From Erwinia rhapontici (GTDB taxonomy: Bacteria > Pseudomonadota > Gammaproteobacteria > Enterobacterales > Enterobacteriaceae): 64,000 nucleotides of DNA. The translations under genes and the position numbers were made by a program. The notes under the pieces were generated by a model, which was not told where the DNA came from, ran no database searches, and saw only the letters and a program-made list of their open reading frames with translations. This document shows, piece by piece, positions 1 through 8,038 of the stretch (its first letter is position 1; each line of letters begins with the position of its first letter). The stretch lies in assembly GCF_012271765.1 (NCBI RefSeq), contig NZ_VRKO01000016.1, positions 310,001 to 374,000 on the forward strand, in the 5' to 3' direction.

Positions 1-1675
1 CAAAGGTCGAACGCCCGGCAAACTTCTGCCGTACGATCAGCCAGGCGGTCAGCAGGCCGACAATGGCCGTCAGCGGAGCCGCAATCAGCGCAATTTCCAT
101 GGTGGTCCAGAACGAGTTCCAGGCCACGCCGGTCCACACCATCTGGCCCTCGTTCCAGTGGAAGCCGAACGCGCGGGCGTAGTGCGCCAGCGTCAGGCTG
201 CTGTCCAGGCCCCACGACTGTACAAATCCACCAATCAGGATCATGCCGTAGATCACCAGCGTGAACAGGCCCCACGGGATCACCAGTGCGTAAACACCGT
301 AACGCAGGCCTCGCGGCAGACCGCAGTGCTGACCGGAGTCGCCTTTGCCGGTGACGGTGGCAAAGTTTTTACCCGACAGCCACAGTCGCTGGAGAATAAA
401 GGCGCTGAGGGTAAAGCACAGCAGGATGATCGCCAGCACCGCTGCCCGGCTCGGGTCGTTTTGCGCCCCGACCACCGAGAAGAAGATCTCGGTCGAGAGC
501 ACGCCGTGGCTGCCACCCAGCACCATCGGGTTGCCGAAGTCCGCCATACTTTCGATAAAGCTGATCAGGAACGCATTCGCCAGGCCCGGTGCCATCAGCG
601 GCAGCGAGACGTAGCGGAAGGTGCGCCAGCGGTTAGCGCGCAGCGTTTGCGAGGCTTCTTCCAGTGACGGACTGACGCCTTCAACCACACCAATCAGCAC
701 CAGGAAGGCAATCGGCGTGAAAGAGAGAACCTGGGCTATCCAGATCCCGGTCAGACCATACAGCCAGCGGCCTGGCTCAATACCAAACACCGTTGCGAGC
801 AGTTCTGTCACGACGCCTGCACGGCCAAACAGCAGCATCAGCGCCAGGCCAATAACAAACGGCGGCGTGATGATCGGCAGCACGGTCAGCATGCGCAGCG
901 CTTTCTTAAACGGCAGCGGCGTGCGGGTCGCCGCCAGCGCAAAGGCCAGACCCAGCAGGGTAGAGCCAGAGGCGGTCATCAGTGCCAGCCACAGGGTACG
1001 CCAGGCCGTGCCGCAGCCTCCGCTGCCGTTCAGGCAGCCGAGGCTCCAGATAGCCGGGTCCTGAATATTGGCGATCATGCCATCCGGTTTAAAGGAACCG
1101 TCCACATCCTGTACGGAGGCGACAAACATACTGAGCACCGGGTACAGCACGAAGGTGGTCACCAGGGCTACCAGCAGTACAATTGCCGCCACCACAAAGG
1201 CATCACCGCGCAGCACGCCGCGTTCTGCCAGCGCAAAGGAGAACAGCAGCAGGAAAGTGGTCAGAAGCAGGATCGCCCCTGCGCCAAAAGCAGGCTGGCC
1301 GTCGCTGAGTGCGCCGAACAGCTGTTCGCTCCACTGCCAGTTCCAGCCTGTGTAACCAATCGCATGGCCTTCAAACAGCAAAAACAGGACGCCAAAGATA
1401 CTGGCCCCCATCAGTAACCAGGAGCGGCGATTGCCCACGGGCAGTAAGCGCGCCAGGGCGCAGATCAGTAGCATCAGCACGGCAATAGTCAGCCAGGGAC
1501 GCTGGAACTGGGCAATCTGCCATAGCGCCGGGGCCGTTTCGCGATCCTGCCAGAGTGTTGTCAGCCAGCCGAAGTCGAAAAATCCGGCTTCCAGGCTGTA
1601 CCAGGGCAGCAGCAGGATGGCAAGTGCGCCCAGCACGAAAGCCCCGTCCAGGCGGCGGTTTTGAGCATTCATCAT
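1..1675 (-). CDS. ABC transporter permease, FbpB/AfuB type (3' part outside window)
   Basis: Inner-membrane permease of a binding-protein-dependent importer. I read it by translating the minus strand from ATG at 1675 (a second in-frame ATG follows at once); GAGG lies 5 bases upstream. About 558 codons are in the window and no stop is reached, so the gene continues past position 1. The translation is rich in hydrophobic segments. It shows one complete permease domain with an EAA loop (EEASQTLRANRWRTFRYVSL), and a second domain begins near the window edge. This two-domain layout is typical of FbpB/AfuB permeases. It follows the binding-protein gene by 58 bases and is probably co-transcribed with it; an ATPase gene would be expected just outside. 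Iron(III), hexose phosphate or phosphonate are all family substrates. Confidence 0.85.
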   Translation of the reverse strand, partial: MMNAQNRRLDGAFVLGALAILLLPWYSLEAGFFDFGWLTTLWQDRETAPALWQIAQFQRPWLTIAVLMLLICALARLLPVGNRRSWLLMGASIFGVLFLLFEGHAIGYTGWNWQWSEQLFGALSDGQPAFGAGAILLLTTFLLLFSFALAERGVLRGDAFVVAAIVLLVALVTTFVLYPVLSMFVASVQDVDGSFKPDGMIANIQDPAIWSLGCLNGSGGCGTAWRTLWLALMTASGSTLLGLAFALAATRTPLPFKKALRMLTVLPIITPPFVIGLALMLLFGRAGVVTELLATVFGIEPGRWLYGLTGIWIAQVLSFTPIAFLVLIGVVEGVSPSLEEASQTLRANRWRTFRYVSLPLMAPGLANAFLISFIESMADFGNPMVLGGSHGVLSTEIFFSVVGAQNDPSRAAVLAIILLCFTLSAFILQRLWLSGKNFATVTGKGDSGQHCGLPRGLRYGVYALVIPWGLFTLVIYGMILIGGFVQSWGLDSSLTLAHYARAFGFHWNEGQMVWTGVAWNSFWTTMEIALIAAPLTAIVGLLTAWLIVRQKFAGRSTF

Positions 1676-1698
1676 AACCTCGATCGTTTATGATCCGG

Positions 1699-1718
1699 CC
1701 TCCCGCACGGGCGGGAGG
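1699..1718 (-). other. Intercistronic hairpin between binding protein and permease genes
   Basis: CCTCCCGC and GCGGGAGG form a perfect 8-bp stem with a 4-base ACGG loop. It has no T tract in the direction of transcription. In importer operons such hairpins often stabilise the upstream message so that the binding protein is made in excess; that role is inferred. Confidence 0.5.
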
Positions 1719-1733
1719 GGAAGGGAGGAAGAA

Positions 1734-2762
1734 TTACTGGGCGCTGGCGCCGATCTCTTTATCCCAGCGGCTGAGCAACGCTTTGCGTTTGGCCGAGTCA
1801 CCGTAGGTTTTGAAGTCGTAATCGATCAGTTTGATATTCTCGAAGCGCGGCGCGTATTCCGATATCGCCGCATTTTTATTTGACGGAAGCTGGAAGGATT
1901 TGGCGTCTTTCATATGGGACTGTGCCTCCGCACTGAGTGCCCAGTCGTACCACACTTTGGCGGCGGCCAGGTTACGCGCCCCTTTCACAATCGACATGGA
2001 GCCGATTTCATAGCCGGTGCCTTCGCAGGGGGCGACGGCTTTCACCGGGAAGCCATCCACCTGCATGGCCACCGCATCATGCATAAAGACAATACCAATG
2101 GTGGTTTCACCGCGTGCCGCCGCTTTCACCGGGGCGGAGCCGGATTTGGTGTATTGGGAGATATTGGCGTTGAGCTTTTTCAGGTAATCGAAGGCTTTCT
2201 CTTCCCCCATGATTTGCACCAGGGTGGCAAGGGTATTGTAGGCGGTGCCGGAGGAGTTCGGGTTTGCCATCTGGATCTCCCCTTTCCATGACGGGTCCAG
2301 CAGATCGGCCCAGCAGGCAGGCGCTTTCAGTTTTTTCTCTTCCACCAGCTTGGTGTTGTAACCCCAGCCCAGTGCACCTGCATAGACGCCGACGGTGCGG
2401 AACTGTGCGCTTTCCGCCTGCTTACGTGCCCAGTCCTGCTGCTGGTCGAGCAGTGGTGATTTGTAGGCCTGGGTCAGGCCTTCGTCGGCGGCCTGCATAT
2501 GCGGATCGCCCGTCCCGGCCCACCAGATATCGGTACGTGGGTTGCGGGCCTCGGTGCGGATGCGTGCATAGGCTTCGCCCGCAGAGAGACGCACCATGCT
2601 GACCTTGATATCCGGGTGTTGTTTCTCAAACAGGTTGGTCATTTGCTCACAAACAACCACATCAGCGGAGCAGATCATATTCAGTTTTTCAGCGGCCTGA
2701 GCCGGAAGGGCTGAGAGCGCAGAGCCAGCGGCGATGACCGCCATCAGAGTAATACGATGCAT
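1734..2762 (-). CDS. ABC transporter periplasmic substrate-binding protein (FbpA/AfuA type)
   Basis: Periplasmic receptor of the importer, 342 aa. I chose ATG at 2762, which has GAAGGAG about 9 bases upstream and opens a clear signal peptide (MHRITLMAVIAAGSALSALP, cleavage after AQA). A longer reading frame from 2831 would bury the signal peptide behind 23 residues and run into an operator. The mature part has the cluster D/Fbp fold signature: DIWWAGTGDPHMQAA early, then SWKGEIQMANPNSSGTAYN, and HDAV near the hinge. Two cysteines early in the mature protein and one in PCEGTG are present. AfuA, which carries hexose phosphates, is a family member with a similar GTGDPH block (from memory), and the LacI-type regulator next door fits a sugar-like ligand better than free iron. 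Substrate unproven. Confidence 0.85.
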   Translation of the reverse strand: MHRITLMAVIAAGSALSALPAQAAEKLNMICSADVVVCEQMTNLFEKQHPDIKVSMVRLSAGEAYARIRTEARNPRTDIWWAGTGDPHMQAADEGLTQAYKSPLLDQQQDWARKQAESAQFRTVGVYAGALGWGYNTKLVEEKKLKAPACWADLLDPSWKGEIQMANPNSSGTAYNTLATLVQIMGEEKAFDYLKKLNANISQYTKSGSAPVKAAARGETTIGIVFMHDAVAMQVDGFPVKAVAPCEGTGYEIGSMSIVKGARNLAAAKVWYDWALSAEAQSHMKDAKSFQLPSNKNAAISEYAPRFENIKLIDYDFKTYGDSAKRKALLSRWDKEIGASAQ

Positions 2763-2825
2763 GGTGTTCTCCTTCGGTGTGTAGGGTAGGCGATACGTTG
2801 TCGCCAGGCTTTTTGTGCATACGTT

Positions 2826-2841
2826 TTGCACGTGTGTGCAA
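2826..2841. promoter_or_regulatory. LacI-family operator O1, TTGCAC-N4-GTGCAA
   Basis: Perfect 6-bp arms around a 4-base centre, upstream of the binding-protein gene. The identical arm pair recurs at 2935-2950, 109 bp away centre to centre, which suits DNA looping by a LacI-type tetramer. The ligand regulator is very likely the divergent gene at 2992. Confidence 0.7.
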
Positions 2842-2934
2842 TTAATTAATGCACAAAATTTATGCTGTCAATTGCGCTGGTGCGCATTTCAGTTGCCATG
2901 TCACAAAAATGAAACAATTACGCTACAAAAATAA

Positions 2935-2950
2935 TTGCACAGCCGTGCAA
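2935..2950. promoter_or_regulatory. LacI-family operator O2, TTGCAC-N4-GTGCAA
   Basis: Second copy of the operator, 42 bases before the regulator's start codon, so it should give autoregulation. Same arms as O1 with a different centre (AGCC against GTGT), which indicates that the arms are the recognised part. Confidence 0.7.
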
Positions 2951-2991
2951 AGTGCGACAGACTCATTCGCAACACAAAGCGGGCGGGTGTG

Positions 2992-4035
2992 ATGATGGCG
3001 ATGGAAAAGGCAGTGGTCAGTGCGAAAGATGTGGCAGAGAGGGCGGGCGTGTCGCGTTCAGCGGTGTCGCGCACCTTCACGACGGGGGCCAGCGTCTCCG
3101 CGGCCACGCGGAAAAGGGTCATGCAGGCCGCAGAAGAACTGGGCTATCACGTTAATCACCTGGCTCGCGGGCTGGTGCGTAACCGCAGCGGCCTCGTCTG
3201 CCTGATTGTTTCTGAACTGGCCACACCGTACCGTGCCAGCCTCGTGCGACTGGTGACGCAGCATCTGCAGGAAGCCGGGAAAATTGCCATGCTGATCAAT
3301 ACCGACCGCTCGGATGACAGCGTGTCGCAGGCATTGCAGCAGGCGATAAACTACCGTGCTGATGCTTCCTTTGTGCTCTCGGGAATGCCGGAAAGCGCCA
3401 TTGCGCGTCAGTGTCATAAACACGGTCAGCGGCTGGTACTGATTAACCGCAACGATGTGCTGCCGGGATCATTGAGTATTAATCTGGATAACGAAGACGC
3501 CGCCAGCCGGGTAGTGATGGCGTTTGCGCGGGCGGGTTGCCAGCACGTGGCATTTGCTAACTCCCTTGCCGGAACGCCGAGCCTGATGGCGCGTGAACGT
3601 GGGTTTCTGCAGGCGGCAGAAGCTGCCGGGTTGAAGGTCAGCGTGGAGCACTTCGGCACCACCTCCTACGAGAGCGGGCAGATCCTGGCGCACCGCTTGC
3701 TCACTCGTCGCGATCGCCCCGATGCGGTATTCTGTGTGACCGATCTGCTGGCCTGCGGCTTTATGGATGAAGCGCGGCACCGTTTTTCCTTGCGCATCCC
3801 GCAGGACCTCTGCGTGGCAGGTTACGATGATATTCCCCAGGCGGCGTGGTCGTCTTATCATCTCACCACCTTCACCCAACCCGTTGATCGCTTTGCCCGT
3901 GACGCGGTCGAGTGGCTGGTGAATGAGGAGCAACGTGAAGATAACCAGCCTGCGGCGCTGGACGAGGAGATGCCTGGCGAAACACGGATGTACCATGCTG
4001 ATTTTATCTGGCGCGGGACGATCCGCGGGGGATGA
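2992..4035 (+). CDS. LacI-family transcriptional regulator
   Basis: DNA-binding repressor, 347 aa, divergent from the importer. N-terminal LacI helix-turn-helix is clear (VSAKDVAERAGVSRSAVSRT), followed by the hinge and a periplasmic-binding-protein-like ligand domain; the C-terminal domain contains VAGYDDIPQAAW and TTFTQPVD, typical of the family. The start at 2992 (ATG ATG GCG ATG) leaves operator O2 outside the gene; upstream there is only a weak GGGCGGG. The ATG at 3001 is an alternative. A frame open from 2935 would put the operator inside the coding region and is unlikely. Ligand unknown; probably the importer's substrate or a product of it. Confidence 0.9.
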   Translation: MMAMEKAVVSAKDVAERAGVSRSAVSRTFTTGASVSAATRKRVMQAAEELGYHVNHLARGLVRNRSGLVCLIVSELATPYRASLVRLVTQHLQEAGKIAMLINTDRSDDSVSQALQQAINYRADASFVLSGMPESAIARQCHKHGQRLVLINRNDVLPGSLSINLDNEDAASRVVMAFARAGCQHVAFANSLAGTPSLMARERGFLQAAEAAGLKVSVEHFGTTSYESGQILAHRLLTRRDRPDAVFCVTDLLACGFMDEARHRFSLRIPQDLCVAGYDDIPQAAWSSYHLTTFTQPVDRFARDAVEWLVNEEQREDNQPAALDEEMPGETRMYHADFIWRGTIRGG

Positions 4036-4308
4036 AAATAGCGCTGTGCTTTATTTTAATGTATTAATTATTGACGTGTATTAATGATATTCAATATTTT
4101 ATTTATCTATGATATTAAACTTTGTGCTTTCTCTGGCTAATTCAATTCTCCATGTGGAATTATAATTTTGTGCAGAGGGTTATTGTTTTATTAATACCCT
4201 TGTCAGCACTTTTGTGAGTAAAATGAAAAGGTTTCTTTATAACCCAACAACCCCTCGCCAATCAGGTCAATATTGTCTACTATCTTACTCAAGTCCTGAC
4301 TTGATAAA
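4036..4308. other. AT-rich intergenic region, no gene seen
   Basis: About 270 bp of AT-rich DNA between the LacI gene and the TetR gene. It must hold the TetR promoter. The only clear structure is the inverted repeat at 4289-4304. It marks the left edge of the biosynthetic cluster. Confidence 0.6.
4289..4304. promoter_or_regulatory. Inverted repeat TCAAGTC-CT-GACTTGA before the TetR gene
   Basis: Perfect 7-bp arms with a 2-base centre, ending 4 bases before the TetR start codon. It could be an autoregulatory site or a 5' leader hairpin. The arms differ from the TTGACYG palindromes that precede the other cluster genes, so it may not be bound by the same protein. Confidence 0.45.
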
Positions 4309-4926
4309 ATGGTTAAAATGGAAATAAAGAAAACAGATCCTAAGCCACGTACGAAACCGGCGGAAGTCCGTCTTGATGAACTGATGGATGCTGCACAGCA
4401 GTTGTTCATCACTAAAGGGTTTGAAGCCACCACCATCAGCGACATCGTGCGCGATGCGCAAGTGGCAAAAGGGACCTTCTACCACTACTTCCCGTCAAAA
4501 AATGAGATGCTTTCCGCACTGCGTGAGCGCTTTACCCGGCATTTTATCGAAGAGATCCAGCTGGCCGTGGATGCCTGTCCCGCTGAAGACAGTGTTGCGC
4601 GTCTGCGTGCCTGGTGTGATGCCGGTATCACCGCCTATTTTAACGGCATGGCGCTGCATGATGCGTTGTATCACGATCATCATTATCACACGCGCGGTAA
4701 TCAGGATCGTGATGCGGTACTGGATCAAATCCTGACAATCCTCAATCACGGCAGCACTTTTGGTGCCTGGCAGCTTGAGAACCCGCGTCTGACCGCTATC
4801 CTGATGTACCACGGCATGCACGGTGCGGTGGATGATGCGGTGGTCACTGATGAAAACGATAAAACGCAGTTGGGCCATCAACTTGCCTGCGAGTTTCTGC
4901 GCTTACTCGGCTACCACCAGCCATAA
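4309..4926 (+). CDS. TetR/AcrR-family regulator of the metabolite cluster
   Basis: One-component DNA-binding regulator, 205 aa. The N-terminal TetR helix-turn-helix is unmistakable: an AAQQLFITKGFEATTISDIV core, then a recognition helix in VAKGTFYHYFPSK, about residues 24-66. The ligand domain is histidine-rich around residues 120-132 (DALYHDHHYHTRG), an unusual run that could bind a metal; this is a guess. Start is either 4309 or the ATG at 4318; neither has a strong ribosome site. It is the first gene of the cluster and the obvious candidate to bind the four TTGACYG-N5-CRGTCAA palindromes at 5069, 5453, 17246 and 19878. Confidence 0.9.
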   Translation: MVKMEIKKTDPKPRTKPAEVRLDELMDAAQQLFITKGFEATTISDIVRDAQVAKGTFYHYFPSKNEMLSALRERFTRHFIEEIQLAVDACPAEDSVARLRAWCDAGITAYFNGMALHDALYHDHHYHTRGNQDRDAVLDQILTILNHGSTFGAWQLENPRLTAILMYHGMHGAVDDAVVTDENDKTQLGHQLACEFLRLLGYHQP

Positions 4927-5068
4927 TTCTCTGAAGGGGGCGTCGCGACTACGTCTCCTTCCGGCCTTTGTTCTCCCTTCCTCGTTCTTCTTCTGAATAC
5001 CCTCATAAACATAAGTTTTATTAATTGTTTGTTTTACATTCATACAAACTTCTGTGGTGAAAAAGCTG

Positions 5069-5087
5069 TTGACCGACTGGCGGTCAA
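5069..5087. promoter_or_regulatory. Cluster operator A (TTGACCG-N5-CGGTCAA)
   Basis: 19-bp palindrome with perfect 7-bp arms, 43 bp before the carrier-protein gene. One of four related sites in the window. It directly abuts a Fur-box-like sequence at 5088. Confidence 0.75.
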
Positions 5088-5102
5088 TGCTAATAATAAT
5101 CA
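5088..5102. promoter_or_regulatory. Fur-box-like sequence before the carrier-protein gene
   Basis: TGCTAATAATAATCA matches the 7-1-7 Fur consensus TGATAATNATTATCA at 12 of 14 defined positions. It lies between operator A and the start at 5131. AT-rich DNA gives chance matches, but the second such site beside operator C makes iron control credible. Confidence 0.5.
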
Positions 5103-5130
5103 CTTTCATTAATCATTAGGTGAAACTGTT

Positions 5131-5352
5131 ATGGATTTTAACAACATAATCTCCCTGCTCAATGAGATTGGTATTCCGGCAGATGTGCTGGATGAGGCAG
5201 ACGGAAGTTGGCAGTTAAGGCGCGATCTGGCGCTATCTTCTGCCGAAACGGTGGCTCTGCAGGCACGATTACAGCAGCAAACCGGCAGGCAGTTTTCGTT
5301 ATGGGGAAGCAATGACTACACCCTTGATGAAATTATTGCACTGGGTAACTAA
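5131..5352 (+). CDS. Stand-alone acyl/aryl carrier protein
   Basis: Small carrier protein, 73 aa, that should hold an acyl chain on phosphopantetheine. The region RRDLALSSAETVALQARLQQ lines up with the usual DLGLDSLE helix II motif; Ser37 is the predicted attachment residue, with the usual preceding Asp replaced by Ser. Length and the C-terminal TLDEIIAL fit the family. AGGTGA about 8 bases before the ATG is the ribosome site. It is the first gene after operator A and sits 300 bp before the ligase, with operator B between them, so it may be transcribed alone. Likely partner: the AMP ligase at 5651, which would load it. No phosphopantetheinyl transferase is in the cluster, so a housekeeping one must activate it. 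Confidence 0.85.
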   Translation: MDFNNIISLLNEIGIPADVLDEADGSWQLRRDLALSSAETVALQARLQQQTGRQFSLWGSNDYTLDEIIALGN

Positions 5353-5452
5353 AGCGAGAGGGGCAGTAGGGATTTATCTGATTCGTTATCGCAACAGAAG
5401 CGAAGGTACTTAGGTTGCGAGAAAAATACATATAAAATTAATCTATTTTTAA

Positions 5453-5471
5453 TTGACTGACGGTCAGTCGT
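5453..5471. promoter_or_regulatory. Cluster operator B (TTGACTG-N5-CAGTCgt)
   Basis: Third-best copy of the cluster palindrome. Inside it GACTGAC-G-GTCAGTC (5455-5469) is a perfect 7-bp inverted repeat around one base. It lies upstream of the ligase gene and suggests a separate promoter for the main biosynthetic operon, about 180 bp before the start codon. Confidence 0.65.
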
Positions 5472-5650
5472 GGTGTGTAGTGTGGCCCATAACTAATAAA
5501 TACCAGTAAGTAAATTTTTCTCTTCCATGTGAGTAAGCACGAGTAACAGCATCTTCGTTAAGCCAGGTCCGAAGAAGGGGTAACCCTGCATGATTGCGGT
5601 TGACCGTATTTTCAAAGCAGACAAATAGTGTGCGCATGATGGAGTTAAAC

Positions 5651-7258
5651 ATGGTTAAGTCTGGTGGTTCATTGAATCAAAACCTGCTGGCGGCGCTGCA
5701 CGAAAACCGCCGACGCCGGGCATTGTTCGAGCAGGACATGATAATCACTCACGGTGAGTTAGCCGACCGCGTGGCCTCTTGTAGCTATCGCCTGCAGCAA
5801 CGGGGTGTGCAGAAGGGAGATCGCGTGGCGATGCAACTGCGTAATACGCATCAGGCCGTGATATTAATGCTCGCTACGCTGATGATCGGCGCGATCCCCG
5901 TTCCTGTCCTTCCTTCTTATCGTGAAAAAGAGTTGCGTCATATTTTGCAAATGACCACGCCTAAAGTGCTGGCTGTGCAACGCAGTACTCGTCGTTATAA
6001 CCCTCTGGCAGTATTACAAAATCTGCAGCAGGAGGGGCTTAATGTCGATCTGGTGCTGGTGGAGGAGGGCGCTAACTGCCACCAGGACTCACGTTATCTT
6101 AATTTGCAGGATTTCTGCGCGTTGCTGGCGCCCGTTCCCGTGCAAAAGCTGGCGACGATGGCCGATGACGATATCGCCATGATGCTGCTCTCCAGCGGCA
6201 CGACCGGTCTTCCGAAGGCTATCGCCCGTAAAAACGCCGGCTATAGCTATATGATTGCCTGCGGGTGCGACGTTTTTGGCCTGACTGAGCGCTCCGTTTA
6301 TTTCGCGGTAATGCCGGTTTCTCACGGATTCGTGATCAATTGCCCGGGTATGCTGGGCACGCTGTTGCGGGGGGGCGCCGTCGCACTGGCCGATGTGCCC
6401 TCTGCGGCGCAGGCACTGGATTTCATCGCCTACTGTGGCGTCACTCATACCACGCTGGTTCCGGCGCTGCTTTCGCAGTGGGCGGAGGTTCAGCGCGAGA
6501 GTCCTCGCTTTATCGACTCGCTGTGGCATGTGCAGGTCGGTGGCGCACGCGTGACACCGGAGCTGGCCGCATCCGCATCTGACACCCTCGGCATTACCCT
6601 CCAGCAATGCTATGGCATGAGCGAAGGGCTGCTCTGTTTTAACGCTCTCGAAGATGATGACAGCCTTCGTTTCCACTCGCAGGGGCGCCCGCTTTGTCCT
6701 GAAGATGAGGTGCGCATCGTTGATGAACAGGGGGAAGACGTTCCGCCGGGACATTCGGGCGAATTAATTACCCGTGGCCCTTATACCATCACCCGTTATT
6801 ACCAGAATTCGCTGGCCGACAGCCTGGCGTTTACCGCTGACGGGTTTTATCGCACCGGCGACCTCGCACACGTTGATCGACAGGGCAATGTCTTTATCGA
6901 TGGACGAGTTAACGACGCGATTAACCGTGGCGGGGAGAAGTTCTCACCGAATGAAATTGAAGAGCTGGCGCTTCATCATCCGGCGATCCGGCAGGCCGCC
7001 TGTGTGGGCATGGCGGATGCGTTGTATGGCGAAGTTCCCTGCCTGTTTGTCACCACCGACGATAGCGAATTGACCCTGGGGGCGGTGCGCCGTTTTTTTG
7101 AACAGCAGGGGCTCGCCACCTTCAAGGCCCCGGAAAGACTGATCCTGATTGATTCCATCCCGATGAAAGGCATTGGCAAAATTGACCGCCTGGCCTTGAG
7201 GGCGTTACTGGCGCAGCAAGAGGCGCCTCTTCCTGGCACGATGACAGAGCGAACGTAG
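5651..7258 (+). CDS. Acyl/aryl-acid AMP ligase (DhbE/EntE-like)
   Basis: Activates a carboxylic acid as the adenylate and should transfer it to a carrier protein; 535 aa. ATG 5651 has GGAG 6 bases upstream; the frame stays open to 5594 but lacks a better site. ANL motifs: SSGTTGLPK from residue 181, YGMSEG, TGDLAHVDRQG, GRVNDAINRGGEK, and the catalytic Lys510 in MKGIGKID. The stretches VQVGGARVTPE and LITRGPYTITRYYQ closely resemble DhbE/EntE (2,3-dihydroxybenzoate ligases). In that family the acid pocket begins with His-Asn, and the Asn (235 in DhbE) contacts the 2-hydroxybenzoate; here the residues are His225-Gly226-Phe227 with Cys231 at the Ser240 position. The substrate is therefore probably not salicylate or DHB, and no isochorismate genes are present. 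Confidence 0.9.
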   Translation: MVKSGGSLNQNLLAALHENRRRRALFEQDMIITHGELADRVASCSYRLQQRGVQKGDRVAMQLRNTHQAVILMLATLMIGAIPVPVLPSYREKELRHILQMTTPKVLAVQRSTRRYNPLAVLQNLQQEGLNVDLVLVEEGANCHQDSRYLNLQDFCALLAPVPVQKLATMADDDIAMMLLSSGTTGLPKAIARKNAGYSYMIACGCDVFGLTERSVYFAVMPVSHGFVINCPGMLGTLLRGGAVALADVPSAAQALDFIAYCGVTHTTLVPALLSQWAEVQRESPRFIDSLWHVQVGGARVTPELAASASDTLGITLQQCYGMSEGLLCFNALEDDDSLRFHSQGRPLCPEDEVRIVDEQGEDVPPGHSGELITRGPYTITRYYQNSLADSLAFTADGFYRTGDLAHVDRQGNVFIDGRVNDAINRGGEKFSPNEIEELALHHPAIRQAACVGMADALYGEVPCLFVTTDDSELTLGAVRRFFEQQGLATFKAPERLILIDSIPMKGIGKIDRLALRALLAQQEAPLPGTMTERT

Positions 7259-7261
7259 ACG

Positions 7262-8017
7262 ATGAAAACCACCCTCAGTCATAACAGAACAGTCATGCGC
7301 TTCAGCACCGGTAACGTTGCACCCGTACAGCAGCAGCTGGTGATCTTTCCTCATGCTGGCGGCAGTGCCGCGTTTTACCAGCAGTGGCGTGAGCGACTCC
7401 CGGCAGAATGTGACCTGCTGGTGGTGCAATATCCGGGGCGGGAAGAGCGCCAGGCAGACCGTCCCTGGTCGGGCGCACAGCAGGCGATCGCGGCCTGTAA
7501 CCACGGGCTGCGGGAATTACTGGGCGTGGCACCGGTAACATTTTTTGGTCACAGCATGGGCGCATTGCTGGCATTGCAGGTGGCCACTGCGCTATGGGAT
7601 TCACGCTTTGCCTGCCAGCGGGTGGTGCTCTCCGCACAGCGGGTGCCGTCAGAACTGGTGATGCTGCAACAGCCGGGCGCGCGCGAGCGACTGCTCGACA
7701 CCATCCTCAGCTACAGCGAACAGAGCGGCATCATGCGCCTTGACGAACTGACGCGCCCGAGGGTCGCCGCTTTAATTTTGCAGGATCTGATGTTGCTCGG
7801 GCAGTTGGCCGACCTGCCGGTCGCCGATATCCCGTTACTGATTGCCGGTGGGGAAGAGGATCCGCTGGTGGAACGGTCGGCGCTGGAAGCCTGGTCGACA
7901 ACGGTGACGGAAAGTCAGCTTAAGCGCTGGCCGGGCGGACACTTTTACTTCCAGGACAATCTGGATGCCTTTTTACACCAGCTGTTGCCGTCATGCGCAG
8001 CGGCTCCACTCAACTGA
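7262..8017 (+). CDS. Type II thioesterase
   Basis: Serine hydrolase of the GrsT/YbtT group, 251 aa, the usual length. Signs: FPHAGGSAAFYQQW near the start, VQYPGREERQAD, the nucleophile elbow GHSMG with Ser98, the Asp in GGEEDPLVE, and the His in WPGGHFYFQ. Such enzymes clear stalled or wrong acyl groups from carrier proteins, and some release the product. As there is no thioesterase domain in the PKS, it may be the releasing enzyme here. It starts 3 bases after the ligase stop, so the two are translated from one message. Confidence 0.9.
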   Translation: MKTTLSHNRTVMRFSTGNVAPVQQQLVIFPHAGGSAAFYQQWRERLPAECDLLVVQYPGREERQADRPWSGAQQAIAACNHGLRELLGVAPVTFFGHSMGALLALQVATALWDSRFACQRVVLSAQRVPSELVMLQQPGARERLLDTILSYSEQSGIMRLDELTRPRVAALILQDLMLLGQLADLPVADIPLLIAGGEEDPLVERSALEAWSTTVTESQLKRWPGGHFYFQDNLDAFLHQLLPSCAAAPLN

Positions 8018-8038
8018 TGGTCAGATAAGGAAGATGTG

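Noticed and set aside
158..1664. Several plus-strand reading frames over the first 1.7 kb
   Set aside because: They lie antisense to a long minus-strand permease with clear membrane and EAA motifs and have low-complexity, unnatural compositions.
4289..4304. A fifth copy of the cluster TetR operator
   Set aside because: Its arms TCAAGTC/GACTTGA do not fit TTGACYG-N5-CRGTCAA; listed as a separate inverted repeat.
4927..4975. Terminator hairpin after the TetR gene (GAAGG...CCTTC)
   Set aside because: The stem needs several G-T pairs and has no clean T tract; too weak to call.
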